Shown here: positions 1-13,696 of the stretch, in pieces
How positions within the stretch are numbered: position 1 is the stretch's first letter
How the letters are laid out: each line of letters starts with the position of its first letter
NCBI GenBank assembly: GCA_013398295.1
Contig: VZSF01017903.1
Span: 2,302,706 to 2,366,705 of the forward strand
DNA length: 64,000 nt
Direction: 5' to 3'
Source: Chionis minor
Lineage: Eukaryota > Chordata > Aves > Charadriiformes > Chionididae
Program-made: the position numbers and the translations under genes
The notes under the pieces: model-generated
Told to the model about the DNA's origin: nothing
Databases searched by the model: none
What the model saw: the letters and a program-made list of their open reading frames with translations, nothing else

Positions 1-3000
1 GGTAGTATTATTTTTGTAGTTGATATTCCTTTTGTACCTATTTAAATGTCATCATGCCTTATCGAACTCTAAATGTATCACCTGTGGTAATATTTAAGGA
101 GTCAGCGTGTTTTGTGGTTTTTTATCAAACATGGGAAAACACTGATGTATAAACGTCTTGCAATTTTGATTTCCTTTACAACTTCTTTAAGCGCTTAACA
201 ACTGCAAAAACCCAACTTCAAACATTTCCTGCAACTACTTAGGGATTAATTTGAATTAAGATAATTCAAGTGTTGGCATATAACTACAAGTTGGGCTTTA
301 AAAAAAAAAAAATCTTTGCAAAATGAAAGGATTCAATTTTTTTTCCTAATAAAAACAAACAGCTGTGTCTCCCATATGGTATTCTCTTGTAAAATATTTA
401 CATTTGAAAGGCGCCCAGACTCCTTGCAGTAGAATACAATTTAAACAATGAGCGTAAGTGAACAAAAAATCTATTGTTGTCAGCTCTTCAGCTCTGATCA
501 CAAAGGTTTTTAGCATGCACCTTCCCCCTTCCAAGCCCTCTGTGCTCAGCGTTAGGCTATCGTCTTAGTGTTGGAAGATTTTCCTTGTCGAGTAACTCAA
601 TGTTTCCCTTTCTGAAGAAATAATAATTTTCATCAAGGTTCAACCTGGTGCAAGTCAAAGGGGGTGTGTGAGAAGAAGGATATTACAAAGGTACTGTGGG
701 GGAACGGGAAATGACTACTTTCACTACAGTGAAAGAAGGGAATGAAGAATTAGTACGTGAAGTTTTGTAATGGTTCACTACTCTGAACTGCAGAAAAGTT
801 GGCTGTAGGAGAGTCTCCCTGGAAGCACCATTGCTCCTTGGTTAGTGGAAGCAGTTTCCTTGGCTGAGTGGCTGCCAGAGTCTGTCTTTTTTAGCCTACT
901 GCAAGGATAAATGTTAACTTTCCAGCTGGAATTGCTCTGTTTGCTTTCACAGTGAAAACAGAACTAACAACTCTGGTAATGTTATTAAAAAATATTTGTC
1001 ATGTCAAAAAGTCTTGCTGCCTGTAATTATGTTTAAATATCCCAAACCGAATAGCAACAGTCAAACTCAGCTAGAGTATTTGGTTAGGCTTGGTTAATAG
1101 TTAATAATGGGTGTGCAGCTTTCATGTATGACTGGAGGGACAGAATGAGGGAATTAATGGCAGGCTTATTTGGGAAGATGTGAATGACTGAAGAGCTACG
1201 AGGTCTTGAACCTTGTCCTGTCCTATGCATGGGAGAGGGGGAAAGGCTGGTGCCAGGCCTGTTTCATACAGCAAAGGGTCTCATTTCACCAGATTAAGGC
1301 AAGATCTTAATAGAAAACAAGCCAGTTTTTATGTCTGATGAATGCAAGGGTGATGGGAGTTGCTTTTTTCTTGCCTTTTTTTTTTTTTTTCCTTATTTTA
1401 AAAAAAGTTTCTGTTTTATCTCAAGCCCACAGCAATCTCTTTGCTGGCTGTTTTTGCTGTTGACGTTATGCTCTGCAGAGCAACCGGGACTTCAGTCTGT
1501 AGCATTTCAGCAAGAAACTATGATTCTACGATTACAGGCTCTTTCATGGTGCAGGACACATCATCTCCTGAGTCTGCCAGATACCCGCAGTAGTTTACTA
1601 AGGCCTTGTCTCTTGGGGAGTTGTATCACTAACAGCACCACCAGTGCTGCTAACGCAATACATTGCTCCCTAATGTAACCACAGTTTGGATAGTTAAAGG
1701 TGCTTTTCCCAGAAACGGCTGTTCCCCAGGGCAAGGTCTACCTGCAAGGACAAACAGGAGCACTGCAGTCATCCGATGATGCCCACAGCAGGGCTTACAT
1801 AGGGACAGTGTATTTATAACTGTATTGGTATGAAATCACATCCCTGGCCAGCAGTCATATGTGGAGGAAAACTGCGCAGATCTGGCTTTCGTAATTAGAG
1901 AAATCATACAGTTTTACTTTTCTTTTTATGTCACTCCTGTTTATCAAGGCCCCTTGGCATAAGCCTCGCTAAACTCCCCTTCAGTCCATGCCAATGTAGT
2001 GGTGTATTATGAAGGAAGCTGTTTTACCCTGTGCAATGCCATCGGGACATACCAAAGAATTAGTTTGCAGCACAACTTTGTCCTTTCCCTTGGTTTTCTT
2101 GTTCTTCCCATTCTGAGTGAGCACTTTCCCAGTTGTAGTAAAAGAGTATTTCCCTTTTGAATTATTTATCAGCTCCATCCAGTGCATGTTGCTTCTCAGG
2201 AATAAATATGAACTCCTGATAGGAAGATAGTTTTATGTTTTTTGGCAATAAGCCACATGATGGTCCAAAAAAGCTGCATCTTTTTGTTTGGACTTCGGCA
2301 ATAGTTTATATTCGTAAATAATATATTGCCAGTGCCTTGAGAAAAGCCATGAGACTGAAGAATGCTTGTTTTTGTTGCTTAAAAAAGATTGTAAAGATAC
2401 TGTTTATGACACATCTGATGTTTAAGATAAACTTGTTATTGGGGTGTGAAGCAGCATGCTGGTTTGCGTGCTCTTTTGGATGGGGGAACTCAAAGTTCTG
2501 GGTTTGCAAATGCATTTTTTCTTAAATGAAAAAGAGAATCTCAGGAAGTCAGAATACATGAGCAGATAATCTAAACCGATGGTGTCTGAATAAGTCTGGA
2601 TGATGGATTTCTGACACAAGTGCTAGAAACTAGTGACCATTTTAAAAGAAACGCGGGAAAGACACAGCTATTTGACACTGGAAAGGAAAGCACCTGGCAT
2701 GTTTACATTTATTTCAGAGACCTACATCACCCGTCTCTGATTTTGGACAGGTCTGAAGGAGATGGCAGGAAGATAATAGCAAGTTCAAGGGGTGCTTCTT
2801 ACAGCAAAAAACCCCAAAGCAACGTTTTTAACCCCTTGCTGGCTGCTTCTTTTCTTTTTTTTTGCCATGTGCTGCCCTGGAACAGCTGCCGGCGGCTCTG
2901 AGCGCACCAGGCTCAATGCACACAAAGGGCTGGCGACACAGAGGTTATGACCTAATGTTAATAGTGCTGCCATTTATTGTGTGGCTGCCATGGGACTTCC

Positions 3001-3673
3001 CCTGCTTTGTCTAAGGTCCTGCCTAACTTAATATTCTCTTTAAAAGGCTTCCTTGCACAAGGAAGAATTATGAAATCAAACTTTCTCTTTTATTGTAGCA
3101 GCTTGTGTTTACTCTTGATGTGCTTGCTCAGAGAAGCTATTTTTGTCACCACTGGGGAAAAGAGAGTAGGTTCCTGTGCATCCCCTTTAATCAGAGTTTC
3201 AAATGCTTGTTTTCTGGGGGACAAAAAAAAATAATCAGGTCAGCAGTCAAGGGAGCTTTTTATGTTGATGGTGACGGTTTTTATTCTGCAGGAGTTATAA
3301 TCTAGAGGAGAGAGGCAAAAGTACTTAGGGATAGATATCTGGCTCTGTAGAGTAAAAACATTAAGTGTTGCTTCAAGGCTGAATGTAAGTCTTTTTCACT
3401 TCAGTGCTTTACTGTATTCAGTCATACACTGGTGTAATTTTTCACCATATATTTTTGCCTTCAAATTTGCCTGTTAGGATCAGTGTGTAAAGTCTATGCA
3501 CATCTATTTTAAGCCTAATTGTAGTTTTGTTGCTTCCTACCAATCAGGTGGTGGGAGGCATGTATTTATTATGTGCTTGGGGGTGTCTATTATATTCCTG
3601 CTACAATGTGAGTAAATACAGCAGATCGGCTATTATTAATGATGATAATAATAGTTGGAAAAAATCAGTCCTC
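1..3673. other. Unassigned non-coding DNA
   Basis: No gene or transposable element is recognised here. Open frames are all under 120 codons, overlap each other on both strands and resemble no protein I know. One frame at 1331-1678 runs through a poly-T tract near 1378-1391 and is low complexity. AT-rich stretches around 980-1080 could be conserved non-coding DNA, but nothing decisive is visible. Confidence 0.6.
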
Positions 3674-3725
3674 AGATATCTGGAAGATATCTATCTAGAT
3701 ATAGAAGATCTATCTCGTATATAAT
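3674..3725. repeat. Degenerate AGATATCT-type simple repeat
   Basis: The 8-bp palindrome AGATATCT occurs at 3674-3681 and again at 3685-3692, followed by further AGATAT and AGATCT variants up to about 3720. It is a short, imperfect AT-rich simple repeat with self-complementary units, probably grown by slippage. Confidence 0.6.
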
Positions 3726-6700
3726 AGAATATAAGTCTAATTCCAAAAAGGCAGCAAGGATGGAGCATTGTCCTCCGGTTCCAAAAGCACAAACTCATTG
3801 CTAGCAACATCTGCTCAAATTTGTCTGTGGTTATTAACTTATAGCTGACCTGTAGTGCATATTTGGGCAGTCCTTTTTGATATATTGAAGGGCAGTAGTG
3901 CGTATACATGCTGTCCAATTCATTATAATTAGTTTTGCAAACTGGGAAATCTAGAAAGCAAAGGTTGATTAAGCACAGGATAATCGGAGCTGCAAAATTT
4001 GGTAAAATACTATTAGGTTTTTATTATGCCCAGGGGATACCTAGGGGAAAAGCAGATTATAGATACATCATGGTAAAGACAATGGGATACAGTCCTGTCC
4101 AGAATTATTCCTGATGTTTTTATGCAAGTATGTAGTTAAACTTGCCCTTTGGTTAGACAGATTTCATTTGAGTTTCAAATGCTAGAATGAGTAACATATA
4201 TTTCAGGTTCTTGTATCTGTTGTCTCTAGCTAGAGGTGCCTAAAACTGAGGTGCCTGAAGTAACTATGTGCTTGTTAAAATCTTTGCTGGGTTTTCATTC
4301 AGAAAATGATAAATGGATGGGCAGGAACAGGAAACATTTAAGTCCTATGAACATAAAAGCCTCATGTGGCAGTAGAAACAGAATAGCGGCTTTTTGCCAA
4401 ATGCCTGGGACAGACGCAGGGCCCTGAGCACCCCCACATACTTGTGATGCCGGCGCTCAGCCACATGGTGAAATTCTAGCTCGCCAACTTTGTTTCATTC
4501 CTCGGAGAATCTGTTTCAAATTTACTTATAAAAAAACCCCAACCTATTAAATATGGCTCATTACCAAGTTTAAAGGATATCTGCAATGGATATTTCTCAA
4601 ACTTACAGGTAATAGAGGCTACCCTTTGGAGAGTTACCTAAAATGACCCTTTCCATGTTTAAACCATTTGCTACCACCACTGCAAAATGAATTATAAGGA
4701 TATTTTCAAGGAAACATGTATTGACTTGTGGGATCCTTTAGCTGTGGTTCAGATTTGTCACAATGATGATGCTGTAAGGTGTCTGATGTTTCACAACTGG
4801 ATGTTGCATACGGGGACATCTATATTTTATGTCACCAGAGGTACATGAAAGCCCGGCATCTTGGATGGGGGACACTGGTATGGCCTATTGTTCAGCATCA
4901 ATAGACCAGCTTTTGAAAAGTTGCTTACCAAAGTTGATGGCAGGTTGTTTGCAAAGCAAATTCTAGCAAGTATGGACCTCTAGAGGTTGTCTAGTCTATC
5001 CCGTACATCATGGTGGGAACTTGACTCTTGTCTTGTATCTGGCAACTCCAGCAAGGAGATGGCCATAGGCCTTGCAGTGGAGTCTAGTCCAGCACTTCAC
5101 TATGTTCCGTTTTCAAATGGTTTTCGTAAAACTTTATCTTATTTGCAGAAATTTAAATAGGAATCTGCAAGTTTGAAGCTATCTTTTCACAAATTTGTTT
5201 GAAAACCCTTAGCATGTTTTACTGTAGTCCTTTCTGATGAAATAACCCCATCTCTTTCAGTGTTTCCCAGGAGCTTGTGTGTTCTGGATCTCTGCATATT
5301 TGCACTTTTCTGGCCTTGCTCCAATATATCTGTATCTCTTTTTTCTTTTTTTCTTTTTTTTGGTGAGTGAGGAAGTTAGAGAGTGTTTGCAAACAGTTGA
5401 TTGGGTAAAATAGAAGGCAAAACTGAAGAATTCACATTTCATTATTCAGCTAATTCAGCTTGTTCCAGGTGGCCCAGTGCCAATTTAATGAATTTCTTGT
5501 AATTCTGATGCAATTGATTGGGATGCCTTCATTTCCTGAATGTTGTAATTCACTTCTTGTCTCTTTGTTCTCTCCTGCTCTATTCTATAGTATTTACTTG
5601 CTGCTAGTTTTCAGATGGGTTTTTTGAGTAACTGAGAATGGAACGAAGAGATTCAGCACAAGAAAGTGGAAATTTACTGCCTGCTCTGTTCCATCCCATC
5701 CGCACAGTGATTTATCTCTATCTTCATCTGCAAACCAGCTGCCCTCTCTAACTCTGATTCAGCCCTCCTTGCTATTGTTGTAGTAGTCTGGGGCATAAGA
5801 AAACTTCTCTTGTGTTTCCTTGTTATCCTAAGACTGTTGAGGTTCTATCACAGCTTTCCCGTTGTGTCCAAGAACAAAAGTTGCAGCCACAAAAATAACC
5901 TGAACTTAATTTTTCTGTGTTTTGTGAATGTAAATCTTGGATGGCTGTTTGCTGAGACCAGCGATCCTTATGGCTATAAATGAGAACAGAATATGGTCCT
6001 GCTTGTTTATAGGAAAAAAAAAAAAGGAAACCCACATGGTTTGGGCTTTCAGTGATGTGATCTGTCCAATGGTTTTCAAATTATGATTTCTAAAAAGTTA
6101 CTCATAAGGTATCTGCTGAAGGATTTTTGGCCCTAAGCAGTTTGGCAAAGTGCTGGTTTTATGGGATCTATATCTGGGTTCATGAGTGTTACTGCTTCTA
6201 CTGGCTTATCATTCCTATGCTGATTTGCAGCTCTGAGTTGTGGTTACCTGCAGTAATAACTGTGGTCCTTTCCACTGAACCAAATGGACCAGATTCAGAA
6301 GTGGAGTTGCAGGGAGATTGCACATCAGGGCCACGTGTATAGACTTAATATTTGCAGGAGTAGGGGTTGAAGTCACATTTCTATCAGGGGAAACATGCCA
6401 AACAGGATGAAGTCTCTTGGAAGCCAAAAGTTTGGTTTCTGCAGTGAAAATGCTTCAGTTGCAATGATGCCGAGGTGACTCAGAAGAATGGCTCTTACCT
6501 AAGTTGGCAACAAGACTGTGAAAAACCCATCTCAAAGAGCACAGCTCTTTTTGAGAGAGATGTAGCAACCCTTGCGGTTGTGCAAGCCTCTGAATGAATC
6601 TTCTGTGATGGCTGCATGTCTTCAAGTATTCTTGGTTTTGTAGCAAAATATAAGAGATTCTCATTAATCTAACATTGTAGAATGAATTTCTGTCATATCT

Positions 6701-8415
6701 GTGTGCAGAAAAAAAAGAAGAATCACTGAACTTTCCCAAACCTCAGAGTGGTGTCTTGGAATGATGAAATGGATGATGGAGACCTGTGCATGACTGTTCC
6801 CTCTTTTGCATATTTAGTGGCCACAGGGTGCAATGTGGTGACAACAGACATTTCCTGGCCAGGCCTGTAATTCTTAGAGTAGAATATTTTCCATGCCTAG
6901 AATACGATAAGATCTGAATGTCCTCTTTTTATAGCTGAAGGAAACCATCCCTCTGACCAATCATTTTGTTCACCTACTAGCTGTGCTCAGCACTTTCCCA
7001 TCCACAGTTGACAAAGTGATAGGGAATAGTTAGATTGGACTTTCTGTCTTGAAAACTGCGTTTTGTGGAAGGGATCACATGCTGTTCCTGCTCTTGGAAC
7101 TCAGGACACTTAGAAACGGTGAGGAATCCCCAACTGGTACATGCTGCTGCATGTGTGGTAACAAATAGTGGGCAAGAGGGAGTGAACCTGCACTGAGAGA
7201 CAGTTGGTGTGGAGGAGCTGACATTGGCATGTTGTGCACTTCAGCTGTTGCACTTTGAACTGGCCCCATGGATGCCCAGATCGCCCATTTGTGGTGTGTG
7301 CACATCTGCCATTTGAGCATCATCCAAAAGGATTCACTTTGGGTGCCCGTAAGACCCCTCAGCAGCACAAGTCAAAGCACAGTAAGTGGGAGGAGTTGGG
7401 AGATTTCTTCAAAAGTGCTTTCCAGACATGTGCTGTGACGTTAAAGTAGCTGCACCTACTCTCACCCTTGTGACGTGAGAGGCCACTGGCTGTATGGCCA
7501 ATTTATTACTTCTGTTCCTCTAACCAGCGGTAATTATTGTTGTGGCTTTCAGGGATGAATGCACCTCCAAAACTCTCCTTTAAGTCCCGCTTCCTCAGTG
7601 TTACACGTTTGCCTCTGGCATTACCTGTAAAGCTCCACCTTGCAGCGCAACCCCTACCGTCTGCCGTGTGGGCTGTGCTCTGCCCCCTCAGCCGGGTGAA
7701 GAGCAGGCACCTAGCTTCCCCCCCCCAGCCCCTCCACCTCTCCCAGGGACACCCATGTGCATGTTGGCACTGCTCCCACTCAAGTGGTTGCTATTTTGGA
7801 AGAAAGCAGAGAGGATATCGGCCTCTGTGTAGAGCGCTTACTGGAAGTGCCTCACTGACTCACAGCAATTACTGGGATATCTGAGGTTAAGGGAGTGATG
7901 AGCAATTGAGGTCTTTTTCACTTCAGGGATGCCAGAGCCTGTCTCTTTGTGCACCCTATGGAGAGAAGTAATTTGCAAGCTTTAAGTAAAGAATTTATCA
8001 TAGGCAGATTTCCCACCCCCATCCCTCCACTCCCACTACGACTAGCAGTGTCTTTAAAACGTCCCTTTGGAGGCCACAAAGGGTTGCACACTGCATCCTC
8101 CATTAGAGGGGTGCAAGGCTGTGCTCTCTACCAGACCTGCAAAAATTGTCCTGAGACCTGACCTTTCCTTGCCTAGCCCCTGGGAAATGTGATTTTTTTG
8201 TATCACGTACAACACATGGCCATGCCTAAAATTTACCTCTGGGTCAGCATCTATGAAGCAAGAGCCCAGTGAAACCAGGGAGGATCAGATTCTTGCTGAT
8301 AATCTTCCAAGAGTGCTGTGTGCTGCTGCTTTATCAACTGGTGTGCCACGTCCTCGGCGGACTAACGATTGATGCCTGAGAGCAGACGTTCCTGGGAATA
8401 CAAATCCCCACACTG
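3726..8415. other. Unassigned non-coding DNA
   Basis: No coding gene is supported. A polypyrimidine tract (T runs broken by single C) lies at about 5337-5361. Two GAGGTGCCT units lie close together near 4231-4254, a pattern seen in old sauropsid repeats but too short to assign. 7540-7780 is locally GC-rich with a C-run near 7720, and the 115-codon frame at 7537-7884 owes its length to that composition. Confidence 0.6.
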
Positions 8416-8560
8416 CCATGTTATGCATTCATAAGGCAATTATCAAAATGGAGGTGATCTTGCTGAGCGTATAATTTCGATGCTGAATAATCTCAGTCAA
8501 ATGTAGTATCAGCGCAGAGTGAAGGAGGTATTTTTCATGCCTAAATATGTATATCTTAAA
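8416..8560. promoter_or_regulatory. Candidate conserved non-coding element
   Basis: This AT-rich stretch has a balanced, non-repetitive texture, several retained CpG dinucleotides and homeobox-like AAT/ATT cores around 8430-8500. That texture is typical of deeply conserved vertebrate enhancers. No coding frame explains it. The call rests on appearance only, since I cannot test conservation. Confidence 0.25.
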
Positions 8561-9850
8561 GCAGAGAGTACAGCCCAGCAGATCCGGTAGCTAAAGCTTG
8601 TTAGTACTGTACACCCACAGGCAGAGTCCGTTTACTGCAATTGCCTTACCCATTCTTCTTGGAGCAGGTTATGTTGCAGAAATGATTAGCAATTTCTCTG
8701 ACACCATATATTCCTATGGATTATTGACTTCTGTATGCAGTTCTATCAGACATACCAGGTGGTTGCTCCTCCTTTGTTTTTTTTAGACTCAACATGGTTT
8801 TACTTCAGGTTTTTCCACGTGTTCATTAAATTCAGAGCAAGTTTGGCTGTCGCTAGTCTCTTGCCTGCCTTCTGTTACCAACTCTTCTCCCTCTCCCTCA
8901 TGATGCCTGCTGTGCCATCTCCTCCTGGAGGATGTCTGCCACTAGAGACTGGAGCTATAGCCCATACACATTTAATTCTCGAACTAAAAATACAGAGATG
9001 TCATTCCAGTCACTTCTACCCTGAGGCCAGACAGGCTTGTGGGGATTTTTATAATGTAATGAAATGCTTCCAGTGACACAGTCTAAATGAAGACTAATAT
9101 CTTATGCATCTTGTGGAAATAAATTCAAAACTGAAACATAATTAAAATTTCCTTCAAAGGAGGACAAACCATGCTGAATTAAAAATATGGAAAATTTCTT
9201 TTTAAACACTCGCTTTTCTGAAGAATGTTGGGTTTGGGTCTGATTCATTGAAGTAATGAGAGGCTTTCAGAGATCAATGTCTGTCTAAAAAACACTGGCT
9301 TCCAGTTATGTAGACCACATGCAACCTGAGTGGATGAGACTTTTTCACTGGAGCACAAGTCTTGGTATCAGTATTTAAAAGCAAGTGAAGCAAAGAAAGG
9401 TTTGCTTGAATAAAAACCTTTGTCCTAAGCTCTGGGCAGAGGAGATCTGGGACTGAGGAGTAGCTTGGAGGGTCACAGCTTCATCCTTTCTTATCCTTAG
9501 GATCAAGGTGAAGTGAGCTGTGGCAGCTCCTGGGTTTTGTTGCTTTATGGGGCTGCATATAGTGTGGGTTCACAAGGCAAACCTCCTCTGGCATCCCACT
9601 TCCTAAAACGCCTCATGAACTCGGAGAGTGTCTTCTCTCACACTCATAAAGCTTGGGATCTAAACCCAGAAATGAGCCAAATTAAAGCATTTTTTTTCCT
9701 TAGTGGTACATAAGCCCTGGTTATGCAGGGTGGTTTTCTGACTCTGTTTTTTGGGGCTTAAACCAGAAGCCCATCATGGTCCTTGGGCTTTCCCCATCCT
9801 AAGCAGGCTGCAGGGGCGCTGACCCTGGGCAGACCCAGCTTTCTGCACCA
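8561..9850. other. Unassigned non-coding DNA
   Basis: No gene or repeat is recognised. The 113-codon frame at 8735-9076 overlaps a second frame, contains a T-rich low-complexity part and has no recognisable domain. Confidence 0.6.
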
Positions 9851-10060
9851 GTGCCCGTTCAAGCTGCAACCTGGTAATTGTGCAGCCAATTAGTCTTTGT
9901 TGTGAGCATCTGTGACAAAATACACTTTGTTTTAATGACAATCGTTATTTGACAAGCCACTGAAAATTAAAACAGATGCATCCACTATGTAGCTGCTTAT
10001 ATTTGCGTGGCTCTACCTGTTTTCTTCAGTCATGAGTGAAATTGTAGCTTGTTCAGGGAA
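9851..10060. promoter_or_regulatory. Candidate conserved non-coding element
   Basis: The block holds a CCAATTAG motif at 9886-9893, a TAATGACA motif followed by a SOX-type ACAAT (9938-9942), and several TTTG/CAAA elements, in complex unique sequence with no long open frame. Clustered homeodomain and SOX cores in AT-rich unique DNA are typical of developmental enhancers. The call is inference from motif content. Confidence 0.3.
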
Positions 10061-12060
10061 TATGACAGACCCCTAAATATGGTGATCAGGCAAAATATTT
10101 TCACCCGGCTGCCTTCACACAGAGGAGCTCGCACACGCCTGTGCTCCCAGTGGCTCAGGGTGAGACAGCGAGCTGACAGATTTCTGAATTCAAAATAAAT
10201 TCAAGTCAGCCTCAAAGGCAGTGATGGGAGGGAGATCTGCCTCTCTTTCTCCCCGTCTTCCTTAGTGTGAGTATTAAGTCTTGGTAGAGCTCTGAATTAG
10301 AATATAATATGCAGATTATAGTTGTGTGAGCATTTTTGTGCTTTAGAAAAGTATTCTCCCAGGATTTCAATTGGGGAAAAAAACCCCCTTCCCTCCACCT
10401 GTAACGGTGAGAATGTGTTTTCTGGTAGTAACAGTACCAGCAGTTATTGTTCTTACACTGTTCAGAGACCATCCATTATTTTCAAGGGAAGAATGCATAA
10501 GAAAAAAAACGCATCAGCTGAACTCTCGTGCAACAGTATGATAAATGTTTGAAAATGCCTAAGTCATGGTTAAGAAGAGAGTAGTGTCTTGTCTCAAAGC
10601 CGTTGATTATATTCTTCTGTTTTCTTAATATGCTTATTATGAGATAACGCTGCAGTGGGTCATGTAAGGAACACATGTATCTGCTGTGAGAAGTAATGGG
10701 TACTTGTTGAATGTTTTCAGCGTCTTGTTGTCTGGAGAATATGAGAGGCCAGGAAAGGACTTGAATGAGAGAGATGTTTCAGTTCAGTACAAGCCACACT
10801 TGCTTTTTCCATGTTGGCCCTTATTTGCCTAAAGTTCCTTTTGGCACACAGTCCTTTCTGTGAGCTTGTATGAACAGTGAGGTCTCTATTCTTCATTTGT
10901 TTAGGAGTAAAACTATCATATTACCTTATTTTTCTAATCTCCATCCTTCACATCAGATCCTTCTTCAGAAATCTCTCTTCCTCATCTACTCTTATGGCCT
11001 CCCTTTTTCTGACTGTTCCCTGAAGTTACAATTCTCAGTAACGACCACTAGTTACAGACATACTGCATCACAGGGAGCTCTGGGATATATAAAAAGAAGG
11101 AAACCCGTATCGTGATCTTTAGTTGTTCCCCTTCATTCTCCTTTTCTTGGTATTTCCCTCTGTGCCACGTGTCCAGTAGTGTGCAGTTAAGCCAGTACCT
11201 GAGCATTTCCATTAAAATCAGTGGAGTTAGTAGTGTCAGGAAGAACTACCCACCCAGGGAAGATTTAAAGCATTACACTGGAATTGCAAGTTAGATCGCC
11301 TTAGGGACCTATTGGCTTTTATTTATATTTTCTTAATTTTGAAAGGCATAATAAATGGTGGTGATATCAGGGAGATGAATTGAGGAGATAACACTCCCAA
11401 GCAAACGTGAGTGCTGAATTTGTGGTGTCCGACAGCAGAACACAGAGGTGATATGCTGGAGTTGGTGCTGGGCATGTGCCAAGGTCTGCCTGAAAAGGGC
11501 TGTCAGCGGCCAACCTGTATCTCCTGGCAGCGCTGCCCCAGTTCAGGGTCTCTTCGATCTTTTGTGCAGGATCTTTGCATTGGGAAAGAAGCTTCTTCAT
11601 TGTTGTTTCTCTGGATGTCAGTGCTAAAAAGATCCTTAAATGACTTTTATTAATTAGAAAACCAAAAAGCTAGTAAAGGAAGAGCTAAACGCACCGAGCG
11701 CCTAAGTTTGGAAAGTTGATTAGGGACAGTAGAAAATCCATTATGTTAGGAGACCTTAAAAGCGAATCACTCAGACCTTAAATATTTTTTTTTTTTTTTA
11801 AAAAATGATCCTAACCATAGTTTTTTAGAGGAAGTTGCTGAGTAGAAACTTTTTTTCCCATTTTTCAAGTGGTAATCTGGGATGCAGTCATGTTAGCAGA
11901 CTCGTCCAAAATGCAGACAGTCAGTTTCAGAAGGAGATTAAGAGAGCAGGAATTCCTACTTCTTGGCTCTCCATTCAGACCGTTTGCCCTAATGGAGAAT
12001 AGGAAACCACAACACACCAGGCACTTGGAGGACACTCCATTAAAGAGAACATAAGACTTT
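10061..12060. other. Unassigned non-coding DNA
   Basis: No gene is recognised. A T15 run followed directly by A6 lies at 11785-11805. The short overlapping frames at 10212-11653 match nothing known to me. Confidence 0.6.
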
Positions 12061-12061
12061 T

Positions 12062-12196
12062 AATTTAGGCCCTATTTCAGCAAGGTGCTTTCAAGCGTGC
12101 ACTTAATGTTGTGTGATTTATGCAACGACTTGATATGTTTTCCACAGGGTTACTCACACTTAATGTTAATTGTTTGCTGAATCAGGGCCTAAATCA
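12062..12196. mobile_element. Short palindromic MITE-like element with terminal inverted repeats
   Basis: The ends are inverted copies: 12063-12083 and the reverse complement of 12174-12194 agree at 19 of 21 positions. The core of the left end is TTTAGGCCCT followed by TTCAGCAA. The interior (about 90 bp) repeats an ACTTAATGTT-like word on both sides. Length near 135 bp and no coding capacity fit a miniature inverted-repeat element. Families opening with a GGCCCTGATTCAGCAAA-like end are known to me from turtles, crocodilians and birds. Both arms carry scattered differences, so the insertion is old. A probable second, partial copy lies at 61473-61532. Confidence 0.55.
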
Positions 12197-12647
12197 GGTC
12201 TTCTTTTAAAACTTCCTAGTTAATTAGTGATCTCATTGTCTTGTGCCCAGGGCAGTTTCCAAACTGGCATTTTAGAGCCTGCGGGTACAGTTAGCTTAAA
12301 GTAATCAAGATAAATGTTAGATTTGGAATGCTAGTCCTATCCAAATTGCATGTTAGCTAAAAATACTGTTTAGATAAGTACTATTGAATCCAAATAATAT
12401 TAAAGAACTGAACCGTCCCACATGTTCAATTTGGGAGATGTTAAAGATCAGGACAAAGAGGGAATAGGGAAGAAAGCTATTGATATATTAAAAAATAAAC
12501 CACTTATTTCTATCGGATTTTTTGTGGTAACTAGGGACCAGTATTTTTCTCAGGTGTTGTGACTTGGCTTAAACTTAAGGTTAATTTGTCAGTTAAAGTA
12601 GAGGTGTAAGATTATGGAGGAAGATTGGTAATACGTTTATACTACAT
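12197..12647. other. Unassigned AT-rich DNA
   Basis: Nothing is recognised. A GTTAATTAG homeobox-like core lies near 12220. No open frame of note is present. Confidence 0.6.
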
Positions 12648-12790
12648 GACAGAAAGTCTGTGTTCAGTTCTTGTCCTTGCTATAGATGTCCTGCTGGAAC
12701 GCAGGCAAATCTCTTAAGCTTTATGTGCCTAAGCTCTCTCTCTTCTGCTTCATTTGATTTATCCTTTGGTTACATATCCAGAGTTTGGGG
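12648..12790 (+). mobile_element. MIR-like SINE remnant
   Basis: The order of words follows the central and 3' part of the amniote MIR/CORE-SINE in forward orientation. A 'tcagttct..gcta' part comes first, then GGCAAATCTCTTAAGC, which matches the usual 'gggcaagtcacttaacc', then TGTGCCTAAGCTCTC, and then a stretch like the 'cctcatctgtaaaatgg' tail. Divergence is high, as expected for an ancient family. Boundaries are approximate. Confidence 0.45.
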
Positions 12791-12860
12791 TTTCCAGAAC
12801 AGAGCCCAGTGTGTATACAATTTTAGCACAATGGGCACTAAATCTGATTAATATACATAG

Positions 12861-13696
12861 GTGTTTCTGAAATACAAACAATAACATGCAATTTTCAATA
12901 ATCAGACCATAAAATTATACAAACTACAATGTTCTGCCATTTTTATTAAAAAAACCCCACAACTCTCCTGGCTTCATTTCTTTTGTCATAGTGTCATCCT
13001 GCAAGAAGTGTTTTCCTAAGTGTGGAAAGTGGAAGTTCTCCCAGTTCCTCCCCATTACCACTATGATGACTCATGCTCTTCAGGGTTGCGATCTTCGATG
13101 CAGTGCTCTGTTGTTTTACCTCACCATGAGCCTAATCTAAATCACAACCTCAACTGTGTATTTTGCTTTGCAGTATTTAGTGTGTTCAATATGCCATTTC
13201 GTCTTGTTCAAAATGCTTTTAAACATTAAGTGCCAGTATTATTTAAGGTGAATATTACATGGTAGAAATAATTATTATCATGTGTGGAGCTGTGAAACAG
13301 ATGGTTTTTCTTTTGTATATGCATTGGACAGCATTGTTACATTTCTAAAAGTTCTGCCTTTAGGGAAGATTTGTTCTTAGGACTCATGGCTGTCCATTGC
13401 CATGGTTCTTTACATCTAAAATAAGCTTGTTTAGATGGAAAATATGTGTTTAGATCTTGGGATATGGAAATACCAGAAGCAGTGTTGAAACTTTTACAGC
13501 TTCAACAAAACCTATGTCTGGAAGAACCAATAGCAGTGAGTTTCTGTAGGACGTTTAACTTGCATATCTTCTTCCGGGTCTCTGTGTAGCAGGATTGAAC
13601 CAATGTACTGTTGTTTGGTCTTATCTTGAAATCAAAAGAAAAATGGCCCCTTGCCATTTGTAAGATTGCACATCTCCATTTGCTTACAATTTAGTT
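12861..13696. other. Unassigned non-coding DNA
   Basis: No gene or repeat is recognised between the SINE remnant and the CR1 insertion. Sequence is AT-rich and unique in appearance. Confidence 0.6.
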
